From positions 1 through 38,987 of the forward strand of contig JAUPTY010000004.1 of NCBI GenBank assembly GCA_030917845.1: a DNA stretch of 38,987 nt, read 5' to 3'. Every line of letters starts with the position of its first letter. The first letter of the stretch is position 1. This DNA is from Actinomycetota bacterium (lineage in GTDB: Bacteria; Actinomycetota; Thermoleophilia; Solirubrobacterales; 70-9). Under the pieces are notes generated by a model that had not been told where the DNA came from, did not search any database, and was given only the letters and a program-made list of their open reading frames with translations. Shown here piece after piece: positions 22,852-29,670 of the stretch. The translations under genes were made by a program, and so were the position numbers.

Positions 22852-24940
22852 CGCTTTCGTAGTTTCGGGGAGCACCCGTACGCCCCTGGCTAGAGATACG
22901 CCGGTGCTCGTACCCGCGGGTCCAGTCGTCCTAGATATCCGCGGAGTCCCTCACGCAAGAGCAGTTCGGCTCGACGGTCAAGCGCTTTCCGTTGCGCACG
23001 ATTCGTCTGGCCATTCGGCGACAGTAGCGCTTAGTCTCGAACGAGCCACGGGCTATCACCAGCTTGTAGTTGGCGCCGAAAGACGGTACCTCTTCGGAAC
23101 CGAAGACGCGAAACTCCGCATTGACGGGGTCGTCGAGATGCTGGCTTTCTTGCGGGAACATGCTGAGAGCCTGGGATTGGCGTGGAGCGGCACAATTCAA
23201 TTTTCTGGCAGTGACCAGGTACTCCGCGACTCGCGACTCGATGTGGCCTGGCTAGAAGCGCATGCCGCTGAGATCGAGGCCATCGCTACGTCGATAGCTA
23301 AGCGACCATTTGTGGTGAGCCGAAAGCGAGATGAACGAGCCACGAAGGGTGTCCCGGACGTTGCTGCCTCCGGGAGGCTCATCCGACGAATGCCAGAACT
23401 TATGGAGCCGCACCCACGAGGACCGGTGACGGTGGACGGTGTCTCATGGGCTCCACGCGAATTCATTCGTCAGCGCCGATTCTCGACTGCCGACACTCAG
23501 GGGAATCGAGCAGTTACGCGGCTCGTGCTCGCGACGATGGAGTTGGCACGCGCCAGCCAGGCGAACGCCCCAGCAGATACTCAAGACGACCTTTACGCGC
23601 ACGTCGATGCGATGGCTCGCTCGATTCGACTCCAGCCGTTCGCCGCTATTCGGCGAAACCGGGGCCACCTTCGCATCGGCACACGAGCCTCGCTAGAGGA
23701 ACGAACCGATAGTCGATATAGACGAGCCCGAGAACTGCTAGTTGAGCTACTACGAGAGCGCCACTGGGATCCACGCAATCAGGTGAGCGAAGAATGGGCG
23801 TTCGCCGCTTTGGCCGATCAGGTGTATCAGGCTTTTTCGGCGATCGCCATTGCACAAGCCTTTAAGCTCCACCCGGTAGCGCAACTAGGCACTACTGGGC
23901 CGCACTTTTCCAGCGATGAGTTCCAAATGTGGGTTGACGCAACGCCGCCCTCCGACGTGCTCCGGAACTGGCGGGACGACTCGTCGACCCCTACGTCATT
24001 GAGGCCCGACATCACGATCTTGCGCAAGTCGGACGGTCAGATCGCGATTGCGGATGCCAAATACCGGGCAGCTGGCGACCGGGCTTCCCGTGACTCCCTC
24101 TCTGAGGTTCAGCTCTATCTTCAGTCGTACGGGTGCCTCGAGGTAACCGTGGTCTTTCCGCCGACAGCAACGCCCTGGCAAACTCACCGGGTTACGAACG
24201 ACCATTTCGGAATTACGGAGCTTCCCCTCCGACCCTCTGCTGAGCTAGCTGGGTACCTACGAGACACGGTTCGGCCCGCGATCGAGCAATCGTTTCACAA
24301 CCCGCTGCCTATCTCGAAGGTGGCGATTGCCGAACAGCGCGACGAGGTCCGAGCCACTGCCGTCCAAGCTGCCGCCGTCAGGACACTTGTTGCTGACGGG
24401 GAAGTTGTCCGATTGACGCAACCAATGGCGATGAATGCCGCGGAAAACGGTCTTCGTCGTCAGCTAGACGCCGTGTGGGAAACGCTTGACGAGGACGTTC
24501 AAAAGATGTTGATCACGGCAGAGTACTTCGGCGATCAAGTTCCGGAAGGTTTCGACCACTCAGGACCGGTTCTCGGACTTTTTGCGGCCTGCGAACGGCT
24601 GGTTCGGGACCGCCTATTCGGACCAGCCTCCAGCCTGATGGGCGGAGAGTTCGATCGCGTCACGTTTGGTGAAGCGGGTCGAACTCTCAAGCGCTTGCCA
24701 ATCTGGAGAAGCGGATCCGAGAAACGACTGCGGGAGTGGGCCGACCAACAGCAAGGCACCGATGTTTCCGGACTCGGCCGCTGTGGAAAAGCAATGCTCA
24801 AAGTAAACAAGTGGCGAATCGCTGCGGCTCATTCCGTACTGGTAGATAAAGCTACTTGGGACAACACGCACACCATCGTGCTCGACAAAGAGCACGGCCT
24901 CCTAGTTACGCTCTGCGCAGCATTACCGAATCCCTCCTGA
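22775..24940 (+). CDS. DUF2357/McrC-like PD-(D/E)xK nuclease
   Basis: A 721-aa protein. The N-terminal 300 residues are beta-rich then helical (LRIDGVVEMLAFLREHA, RPFVVSRKRDERATKG), as in DUF2357 proteins. The nuclease core is clear: LRPDITILRKSDGQIAIADAKYRA at 409-432 gives Asp412, Asp427 and Lys429, followed by SEVQLYLQSYG (443-453), the helix typical of McrC-type enzymes. A further C-terminal helical domain (about 530-720) has no family I can name. With the McrB-like ATPase across the divergent promoter it would form the cleaving complex. The first possible start (ATG 22775) overlaps the methyltransferase by 77 nt; GTG 22832 (20-nt overlap) is a good alternative. Confidence 0.8.
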   Translation: MSSSVEWARPRQTSNSTIRVSPPSADAFVVSGSTRTPLARDTPVLVPAGPVVLDIRGVPHARAVRLDGQALSVAHDSSGHSATVALSLERATGYHQLVVGAERRYLFGTEDAKLRIDGVVEMLAFLREHAESLGLAWSGTIQFSGSDQVLRDSRLDVAWLEAHAAEIEAIATSIAKRPFVVSRKRDERATKGVPDVAASGRLIRRMPELMEPHPRGPVTVDGVSWAPREFIRQRRFSTADTQGNRAVTRLVLATMELARASQANAPADTQDDLYAHVDAMARSIRLQPFAAIRRNRGHLRIGTRASLEERTDSRYRRARELLVELLRERHWDPRNQVSEEWAFAALADQVYQAFSAIAIAQAFKLHPVAQLGTTGPHFSSDEFQMWVDATPPSDVLRNWRDDSSTPTSLRPDITILRKSDGQIAIADAKYRAAGDRASRDSLSEVQLYLQSYGCLEVTVVFPPTATPWQTHRVTNDHFGITELPLRPSAELAGYLRDTVRPAIEQSFHNPLPISKVAIAEQRDEVRATAVQAAAVRTLVADGEVVRLTQPMAMNAAENGLRRQLDAVWETLDEDVQKMLITAEYFGDQVPEGFDHSGPVLGLFAACERLVRDRLFGPASSLMGGEFDRVTFGEAGRTLKRLPIWRSGSEKRLREWADQQQGTDVSGLGRCGKAMLKVNKWRIAAAHSVLVDKATWDNTHTIVLDKEHGLLVTLCAALPNPS

Positions 24941-24962
24941 TGCCCTCGGTATCTGGACGTCT

Positions 24963-25403
24963 CTAAACAGACACGAACCAAGGGGGAAGCACCATCGGCT
25001 CTGCCTCGAGATCTTCGCTCAGGATGACGGATTTCCAGTGAACTCCGGCCGCTTCTAATGGAGCGTAGACCAGCGGGACAGGAGAACAGGGGTCATACTG
25101 ACGGCGGGTTAGGTCCAGGAGAATCGTCTCTCGGAGCAAGACCACCATGTGCTCCGCTTCGTCCCTTATCCCAGCCCCAGGTCGCTCTATCGCGACTGGA
25201 CTACGATGGCCTACTAGCCAAACGAGCCTGGCATCATCAAGTGTTGGAGTTCCGGTTTCCGGGCGAACGAGATCTTGACTGACGATTCGGCACTGATTTG
25301 CGACGCGTTCCGGATGCGACAGGACGCCTTCAAATCGATGTAGCGCGTCGTTGACCACCAAGACTTCATCCGCCGTAAGTGATTTCTCCCATTTGGGGCT
25401 CAT
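24963..25403 (-). CDS. Unknown protein with possible Cys-His-Asp (papain/transglutaminase-like) triad
   Basis: A 146-aa protein from ATG 25403. I do not recognise it with certainty. Cys38 (NQCRIVS), His85 in DEAEHMVVLLRE and Asp97 in LLDLTRRQYDP are spaced as in transglutaminase/papain-like folds, where a His-strand-Asp pair (typically H...V.L...DLT..QFDP) is a recognisable pattern. The following CSPVPLVY supports that reading. It is convergent with the DUF2357 gene (22-nt gap) and lies 30 nt downstream of another small leftward gene, likely its operon partner. Toxin, peptidase or amidase roles are all conceivable; catalytic activity is inference. Confidence 0.55.
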   Translation of the reverse strand: MSPKWEKSLTADEVLVVNDALHRFEGVLSHPERVANQCRIVSQDLVRPETGTPTLDDARLVWLVGHRSPVAIERPGAGIRDEAEHMVVLLRETILLDLTRRQYDPCSPVPLVYAPLEAAGVHWKSVILSEDLEAEPMVLPPWFVSV

Positions 25404-25433
25404 CAAGCCCTGCGGATCAGAGAGCGATTGATT

Positions 25434-25637
25434 TCACTCATCTAACAGGTCGATTTGGTTCTGGGTTACTTCGATCACCCTGCCTGCGTCAAGCTGCAGT
25501 TCGATGATGCCCGGCTGCACTTGAGACCCACGGACTTTGCGACCTTCAACGATTCGCTTGACAGTGCCAGCTCCCAAGTCCCCGTCTTCCGCTCGGACGC
25601 GAACGCGAGCCCCCTCCCTAATCTCGTTCGAACTCAT
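25434..25637 (-). CDS. Small beta-rich protein, function unknown
   Basis: A 67-aa protein from ATG 25637. The sequence IREGARVRVRAEDGDLGAGTVKRI followed by GIIELQLDAGRVIEVTQNQIDLL reads as an SH3/KOW-like small barrel: alternating hydrophobics, glycine turns and a closing strand. It has an acidic tail. It precedes the possible Cys-His-Asp protein by 30 nt in the same direction, so the two could be an antitoxin/toxin or partner pair. A longer frame upstream (to 25838) would overlap the divergent HEPN gene and its -10, so it is rejected. Confidence 0.55.
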   Translation of the reverse strand: MSSNEIREGARVRVRAEDGDLGAGTVKRIVEGRKVRGSQVQPGIIELQLDAGRVIEVTQNQIDLLDE

Positions 25638-25755
25638 AAACCGCACGATACTCGCGGGAGCTTCTGCGATCACGCTAAGCACCGAAAGATCGACTTTCAG
25701 GGCGCTGAAGCTCAATGTCCGTTTTCCGTCGAGAGTCGAAGCTAGGCTAGCTCTC

Positions 25756-26406
25756 ATGGCAACCGCCCAGATTGCTCCACTGGAGAACCGATTCGTTGAC
25801 ACCCTAACCCGATCGGAAGCGTTGGTCACTGATATCAAAGGTCTGGTGAAGCCTCCCCCCGCGGGTCCGGGACACCCTGGCCTCCCGCAGCTGCAACTGA
25901 ATCTTGTTTACGAATTGGCCTTTATTCGTTGCATCCTCGCGTGGGTGGATTTCCTGTTCACGAGCATGTGCGCTTACCTGACCGGAGCCAAGGGAACGAG
26001 TGGCAGAGCAGTTAAATCTAAGGCCAGAGTCCAAACCCTTGAGGCGGCCGAGGCCGTTCTAGTGGGGGGACAACGCTTCCTTTCCTGGACCGATTCGGGA
26101 GTAGTTCGCAAACGCGCACAGATATGGTTCGACGGAGGGGGCCCCTACGTCGCTGCACTGAGCGCATTTGCGTCGTACGGCGAGTTAAGGACGGTACGAA
26201 ACAGAATTGTTCACAAATCGAGGAGCGCCGAAAAGTCGTTCTCAACCCTCCGCGGCAGCAAGTATGGAACCTCAAAAGCTGCGAAGAAGCAGCAGCATGG
26301 AATGGGACCAGGCGCCTTTCTTGCGGCGAAGGACGGAGCGGGCACACGGTTCAACGCATACGTTCAAGACATGAAGTCCGCAGCAAGGACGATTGCGGAG
26401 GCCTAG
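25756..26406 (+). CDS. HEPN-motif protein
   Basis: A 216-aa helical protein with a HEPN-type RNase signature RNRIVH (Arg148-His153), matching R-N-x-x-x-H, preceded by a helix ending SYGELRTV and by a first helix VYELAFIRCILAWVDFLF (51-68), as in the HEPN four-helix bundle. The C-terminus is basic (KAAKKQQH). HEPN proteins of defence islands cut RNA or carry AMP as part of HEPN-MNT pairs; no nucleotidyltransferase gene is seen next to it. TAGGCT at 25743-25748 lies 7 nt before the ATG and no Shine-Dalgarno is visible, so the mRNA is probably leaderless. It is divergent from the small leftward pair. Confidence 0.65.
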   Translation: MATAQIAPLENRFVDTLTRSEALVTDIKGLVKPPPAGPGHPGLPQLQLNLVYELAFIRCILAWVDFLFTSMCAYLTGAKGTSGRAVKSKARVQTLEAAEAVLVGGQRFLSWTDSGVVRKRAQIWFDGGGPYVAALSAFASYGELRTVRNRIVHKSRSAEKSFSTLRGSKYGTSKAAKKQQHGMGPGAFLAAKDGAGTRFNAYVQDMKSAARTIAEA

Positions 26407-26454
26407 AACCTCGCATCCACAGAACTCTTGATTTGACCCAGGCGGTCAATTCGT

Positions 26455-26691
26455 CTATCGGTCCGTGACGCCCATTAGAGCTAGTCGGAAAAGGTCAGAC
26501 TCAACGCGTTCGAAAATAAGCCTCTGACCGCGGCACCCCGTTGACAAGCAGTTCTCAACCGTGTTACGGGACGACGGCATTCCCAGGCGGTTCGACCCAA
26601 GCTCGACGATTTGCTTTGCCCGAAGTGATTGATCGGAATCCCGCAGGACCGCGATCACCGTTTTCTTGACCTCTCCGCTACGTGGTTGCAT
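26455..26691 (-). CDS. Small winged-helix-like protein
   Basis: A 78-aa basic protein. SGEVKKTVIAVLRDSDQSLRAKQIVELG, then SRNTVENCLS, then a wing ending FERVESDLFRLA, resembles the small winged-helix proteins that accompany restriction or methyltransferase genes (reading of the type: helix, recognition helix beginning S..TV...LS, then a beta-hairpin ending in FERV..G.YRL). It is the last gene before the right attachment site and points inward. Its function may be transcriptional control of the island or specificity; this is inference. Confidence 0.6.
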   Translation of the reverse strand: MQPRSGEVKKTVIAVLRDSDQSLRAKQIVELGSNRLGMPSSRNTVENCLSTGCRGQRLIFERVESDLFRLALMGVTDR

Positions 26692-26803
26692 AAAGGAGGG
26701 AGTAGTGGGGGGAACGCTTGGCCTCAGTCAGTAGCCTGCGCTGCAATCGAACTAGGCGCACCAGATCTTTCTGGATCTCGGGTTTCGAGAGTGCTCCTAT
26801 TAC

Positions 26804-26820
26804 CCGCACCATACGTTTGA
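26804..26820. repeat. Island right attachment site (attR)
   Basis: CCGCACCATACGTTTGA is identical to the copy at the tRNA-Leu 3' end. After excision it would rebuild the tRNA end and join it to the native terminator starting 6 nt downstream. Confidence 0.88.
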
Positions 26821-26825
26821 TCCGG

Positions 26826-26859
26826 AACCCCTGTGCCCGACGGCGCGGGGGTTTCTTTT
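26826..26859 (+). terminator. Native tRNA-Leu terminator displaced by the island
   Basis: A 12-bp stem with two G-U pairs (26826-26837/26842-26853, loop CGAC) followed by TTCTTTTT. There is no gene immediately upstream on this side, which is explained if it originally ended tRNA-Leu. Confidence 0.78.
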
Positions 26860-26998
26860 TGCCGGAGATGCCCCGGGATGGCCGACCTTTCGTTCGGTCG
26901 GCCCCCTCCCCCGGCCCGGGCCACAAGGTCGCGACAAGATCACCGCAAGGGTGGCCCGGCAGATTCCCTTTCGTCAGCCAACCGAAACGGGAGTCACC

Positions 26999-28258
26999 AT
27001 GTTCAAACGCAAGCTTCTCTATCCGCTTCTCGCCCTCATCGGGGCCGCATTTCTTCTCGCTGCCGGCAGTGCCGCTGCCAGCACGGGCTCGATCGTCTAC
27101 GTCAAGGACCACAACGTCTGGCTCGCCAACTCCGATGGTTCCGGCCAGTACCAGGTGACCAGGAACGGCACCGCCGACAGCCCCTGGCGCACTCCGTCCC
27201 AGGCCGATGACGGCACGATCGCCGCCAGTCACCACGATCAGATCGTCCGCATGAAGCAGAACGGCACCGTGCTGAACGCAATCAACCCGCCCCCGCTGAA
27301 GAATTCGGTCAGCCACATGGTTGACGGGGTACCGGTGGAAGTCGCGATCTCGCCGAACGGCAAACTGATCAGCTGGGCTTTCGTCACTTATGAATGCCCG
27401 GTCGGGGCGAGCTGTGGAGCGCGCACGGTCACCGGTTACACGGCCGCCGACCGTCTCACCGATCCTTCAGTCCACGGTTCGACCTACTTCACCGATCCTT
27501 CGTGGATCGGCAACAGCCGGACTCTCCAGAGTGGCGGTTACGGCTCCCAGGTCAACATCCATGACCTCGGCGAAGGCGAACCCGTTCACTGGTTCGACGA
27601 CAGCGACTACGCCGAGAACGACACCGACCTCAGCGATGCCGAGCTCTCCCCTGACGGCACCCGTCTGGCGGCGGTGCGTGGTTACGGCAGCAGCACCCAC
27701 ATCATCTGGTACTCGGTCACCGGCAACGCGATGTCCGGTCCGCCGCCGGCCGTGCCTTCCCCCGATTGCCTGACCGGCGAACTCGAGGGTCTCTCCGGGC
27801 CGTCCTGGTCACCCGACAGCAAAGCTCTCGTCTGGGAAGAGCCGGATGGTCTTTGGCTGAAGCCGAACGTCGGGGTCTGCGACACACCGCAGCCTTCGCT
27901 CCTGATTCCCGGCGGATCCGAGCCCGACTGGGGCCCCGCCGGGGTCAATCCCGGCCCGCGGACCGACGGCCCGATCATGGTGAGGCAGCTCAGCCTGAAA
28001 CTGAAGCCCGCACTCAAGACCGGCGTTTCCTTCCAGGTCAAGGCGCTGAAGGCCGGCAAGGTGAGGTTCCAGGCAATCCAGGGCAAGAAGGTCGTCGCCA
28101 CCGGACAGGCGACTGCGCGCAAGGCCGGATGGGTGAAGGTCACCGCCAGGTTCACCCGGGCAGCCCGCCTCAAGCTGGGCAAGGTCAAGTCGGCTTCCCT
28201 GACCGGACGCTTCTTTGCGGACGGGCGGAGTGGCGACCTGGCTTTTCGCCTGAAGTAG
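26999..28258 (+). CDS. Secreted TolB-like beta-propeller protein
   Basis: A 419-aa exported protein: signal peptide MFKRKLLYPLLALIGAAFLL with AAA-STG near the cleavage site, then WD40/PD40-like blades (GSIVYVKDHNVWLANSDGSG, AISPNGKLISWAF, ELSPDGTRLAAVRG, SWSPDSKALVWEE), the pattern of TolB-type propellers. The last 100 residues are a basic beta domain (SLKLKPALKTGVSFQVK, then KVRFQAIQGKKVVATGQA) like Ig-like stalk domains of secreted Solirubrobacterales proteins. It is probably a surface or extracellular binding protein. GGGAG precedes ATG 26999 by about 6 nt; the frame extends upstream to 26951 without a start signal. Confidence 0.8.
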   Translation: MFKRKLLYPLLALIGAAFLLAAGSAAASTGSIVYVKDHNVWLANSDGSGQYQVTRNGTADSPWRTPSQADDGTIAASHHDQIVRMKQNGTVLNAINPPPLKNSVSHMVDGVPVEVAISPNGKLISWAFVTYECPVGASCGARTVTGYTAADRLTDPSVHGSTYFTDPSWIGNSRTLQSGGYGSQVNIHDLGEGEPVHWFDDSDYAENDTDLSDAELSPDGTRLAAVRGYGSSTHIIWYSVTGNAMSGPPPAVPSPDCLTGELEGLSGPSWSPDSKALVWEEPDGLWLKPNVGVCDTPQPSLLIPGGSEPDWGPAGVNPGPRTDGPIMVRQLSLKLKPALKTGVSFQVKALKAGKVRFQAIQGKKVVATGQATARKAGWVKVTARFTRAARLKLGKVKSASLTGRFFADGRSGDLAFRLK

Positions 28259-28310
28259 CAGTACCCCGACTCCCGGAGCCCGTTCAGGGCTTCGGGAACG
28301 GCTGACCAGA

Positions 28311-28346
28311 GGGGCCCGTAGCCGACCACGGCTGCGGGCCCCTTGC
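28311..28346 (+). terminator. Rho-independent terminator after the beta-propeller gene
   Basis: GGGGCCCGTAGCC (28311-28323) pairs with GGCTGCGGGCCCC (28330-28342), one G-U, followed by TTGCTATT. Confidence 0.8.
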
Positions 28347-28361
28347 TATTGATTGGAGGCG

Positions 28362-28985
28362 ATGCGCCGACTGATCCCCCTCATATTTCTCGGCCTGCTC
28401 ATGCTCTGGGCCCCCGCCCCGTCGCAGGCGGTGACCATGCAGACGACCAGGTTCGTGGCCGAATTCGAAGGTTTCGTTCCCTGCCCGTACGCCGATCCGG
28501 CCGGGCATGCCACGATCGGGTACGGCCACCTGCTTCATTACGGTCCGCCGACCCGCGCCGACCGCCGAAGGTGGGGATGCCTGACCAAGGCAGAGGCGCT
28601 GCGTCTGCTGAAGGCCGACCTTCGGGAGTTCGAGGCAGAGGTATTGGCGAGGGTCCGTGGCGAGAAGGTAAACGGCCTGATGATCCAGGCGCTCACTTCC
28701 TTTGCCTTCAACCTCGGCGCCGGCTACCTGGATTTCCAGCCCCGTCGCGGCTCCCGGCCGGCCACCAACATCAGCCGGGCGATCCGGGTCGGCCGCCCCT
28801 GGCGGGCTGCCCGTCAGATGCTCTACTTCGACGGTGTGATCGTCGGTGGCAAGCGCTACGAACTAGAAGGACTCCAGATCAGGCGGCGCAAGGAGTACCG
28901 CGTGATGGCTAAGGGAATCAGACAGCTGAAGGCCTGTAACGGCCCCTGCAAGGACGACCTCGGCGGCGGCATCGGCGTCAGGTAG
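28362..28985 (+). CDS. Secreted T4-type lysozyme (GH24)
   Basis: A 207-aa exported muramidase. Residues 1-23 are a signal peptide (LIPLIFLGLLMLWA, then SQA). The GH24 catalytic block is intact with T4-lysozyme spacing: Glu36 (EGF), Asp45 (YADPAG) and Thr51 (TIGYGH), that is +9 and +15 from the Glu. Later, QALTSFAFNLGAG is the conserved helix of this family. The C-terminus (RRRKEYRVMAKG) is also typical. It hydrolyses peptidoglycan outside the membrane. There is no holin or phage gene nearby, so it is a host wall enzyme or a domesticated endolysin. GGAGG is only 2 nt before the ATG; TTG 28353 is an in-frame alternative start. Confidence 0.88.
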   Translation: MRRLIPLIFLGLLMLWAPAPSQAVTMQTTRFVAEFEGFVPCPYADPAGHATIGYGHLLHYGPPTRADRRRWGCLTKAEALRLLKADLREFEAEVLARVRGEKVNGLMIQALTSFAFNLGAGYLDFQPRRGSRPATNISRAIRVGRPWRAARQMLYFDGVIVGGKRYELEGLQIRRRKEYRVMAKGIRQLKACNGPCKDDLGGGIGVR

Positions 28986-29082
28986 GAGCCAGGTCGGAGT
29001 AACCACGCCTGGTCACGAAGTACCTGATCGCTGAACGGCCGGTGACCACCCGCCCGGGTGGCCACCTGACCGTCGCGGTGAA

Positions 29083-29520
29083 TCAGCCGCCAGAGTTGAT
29101 CCGGGCCGACAGCTGGTCGATCCGGGCATTCACCTTTGCGGTGTTGCTCTTCTGTTTGCCTTCGACGTCACCGATCTCGGCTTCGAGCTGGTTGAGCTTG
29201 TCCTGAAGGCTCGAAATCGCAGCAGCGTTGGCCGTTGCCTGTGAAGAATCCTTCTGCTCGGCCTCCTTCAGGGAAGCCTCGTCCTGCTTCTCTGCACCAG
29301 CTGCCTTGTTGGTGATCTTCTTCTCGACCTGCTTCGCCGCAGCGGCAGCTGCCGCGACCTTCGCCGCAGAGCTCTTGTCGTTTTCCTTGATCTGCTTCTC
29401 GAGCGCCGCCTGGGTGTCCTTGTTGGCGTCCTTGGCGTCCTTGGCCATGACGATTCCGACGACACCGACGACCACGCCGATGATGGCGACAGCGAGAGCT
29501 GCCCCGACTTTGCGATCCAT
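29083..29520 (-). CDS. Single-TM coiled-coil protein
   Basis: A 145-aa protein: a transmembrane helix at residues 7-25 (AALAVAIIGVVVGVVGIVMA) and then a long alanine/lysine/glutamate-rich region with heptad character (DTQAALEKQIKEND, then SSLQDKLNQLEAEIGDVEGKQ). It is anchored with the coiled coil on one side of the membrane. GGGAGG lies 8 nt before the ATG. A protein of the same plan is encoded at 35907-36401, so the two may be distant paralogues. No function is recognised. Confidence 0.7.
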   Translation of the reverse strand: MDRKVGAALAVAIIGVVVGVVGIVMAKDAKDANKDTQAALEKQIKENDKSSAAKVAAAAAAAKQVEKKITNKAAGAEKQDEASLKEAEQKDSSQATANAAAISSLQDKLNQLEAEIGDVEGKQKSNTAKVNARIDQLSARINSGG

Positions 29521-29612
29521 TTCGTTACCTCCCCCGGAACGGAGTGACCGGCCGGGCTACAAGTTGTGGACTGGACGCCGAAGACTGTGGCAGCCCGGCC
29601 GGATGGCCGGAC

Positions 29613-29618
29613 TAGACT
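29613..29618 (+). promoter_or_regulatory. -10 element of the photolyase transcript
   Basis: TAGACT lies 6 nt before the ATG at 29625, which would put the transcription start on or next to that ATG (leaderless). Confidence 0.45.
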
Positions 29619-29624
29619 GGCCCG

Positions 29625-29666
29625 ATGGGCAAGGGGACTTGCATACGAATGATCGAGGCTGGCTGA
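29625..29666 (+). CDS. Putative 13-codon leader peptide before the photolyase gene
   Basis: ATG at 29625 opens a 13-aa frame (MGKGTCIRMIEAG) ending with TGA at 29664-29666, 4 nt before the photolyase GTG. With TAGACT 6 nt upstream it would be translated from a leaderless mRNA, and ribosomes could then pass to the GTG. No protein evidence exists; it may be chance. Confidence 0.35.
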   Translation: MGKGTCIRMIEAG

Positions 29667-29670
29667 GACC

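Larger units (their letters stand above)
18052..26820. mobile_element. 8.8-kb tRNA-Leu-associated genomic island carrying a restriction/defence-like cargo
   Basis: The element is bounded by 17-bp direct repeats, starts inside the 3' end of tRNA-Leu, and separates the tRNA from its native terminator (26826-26859). Its genes use visibly more A/T-ending codons than the flanks. It contains a decayed serine recombinase next to attL, an McrB-like/PUA-Mrr leftward set, a methyltransferase/DUF2357 rightward set, and four small accessory genes. No tyrosine integrase, excisionase of clear type or conjugation gene is present, so it is probably no longer mobile by itself. Confidence 0.85.
26692..26998. 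other. Right island junction and native tRNA-Leu downstream region, no gene seen
   Basis: About 307 bases without a supported gene. They hold, in order, the right end of the island, attR, the tRNA's native terminator and the leader of the secreted beta-propeller gene. A leftward open frame across it (to 27316) has no domain and is antisense to that gene. Confidence 0.6.

Noticed and set aside
26678-27316. Leftward 212-codon open frame across attR
   Set aside because: Most of it is antisense to the secreted beta-propeller gene and shows no domain; only its last 40 codons are noted as a possible former recombinase tail.
28362-28985. Lysozyme as evidence for a prophage
   Set aside because: No holin, capsid, terminase or integrase genes around it, and it has a host-type signal peptide; it is better read as a chromosomal wall hydrolase.
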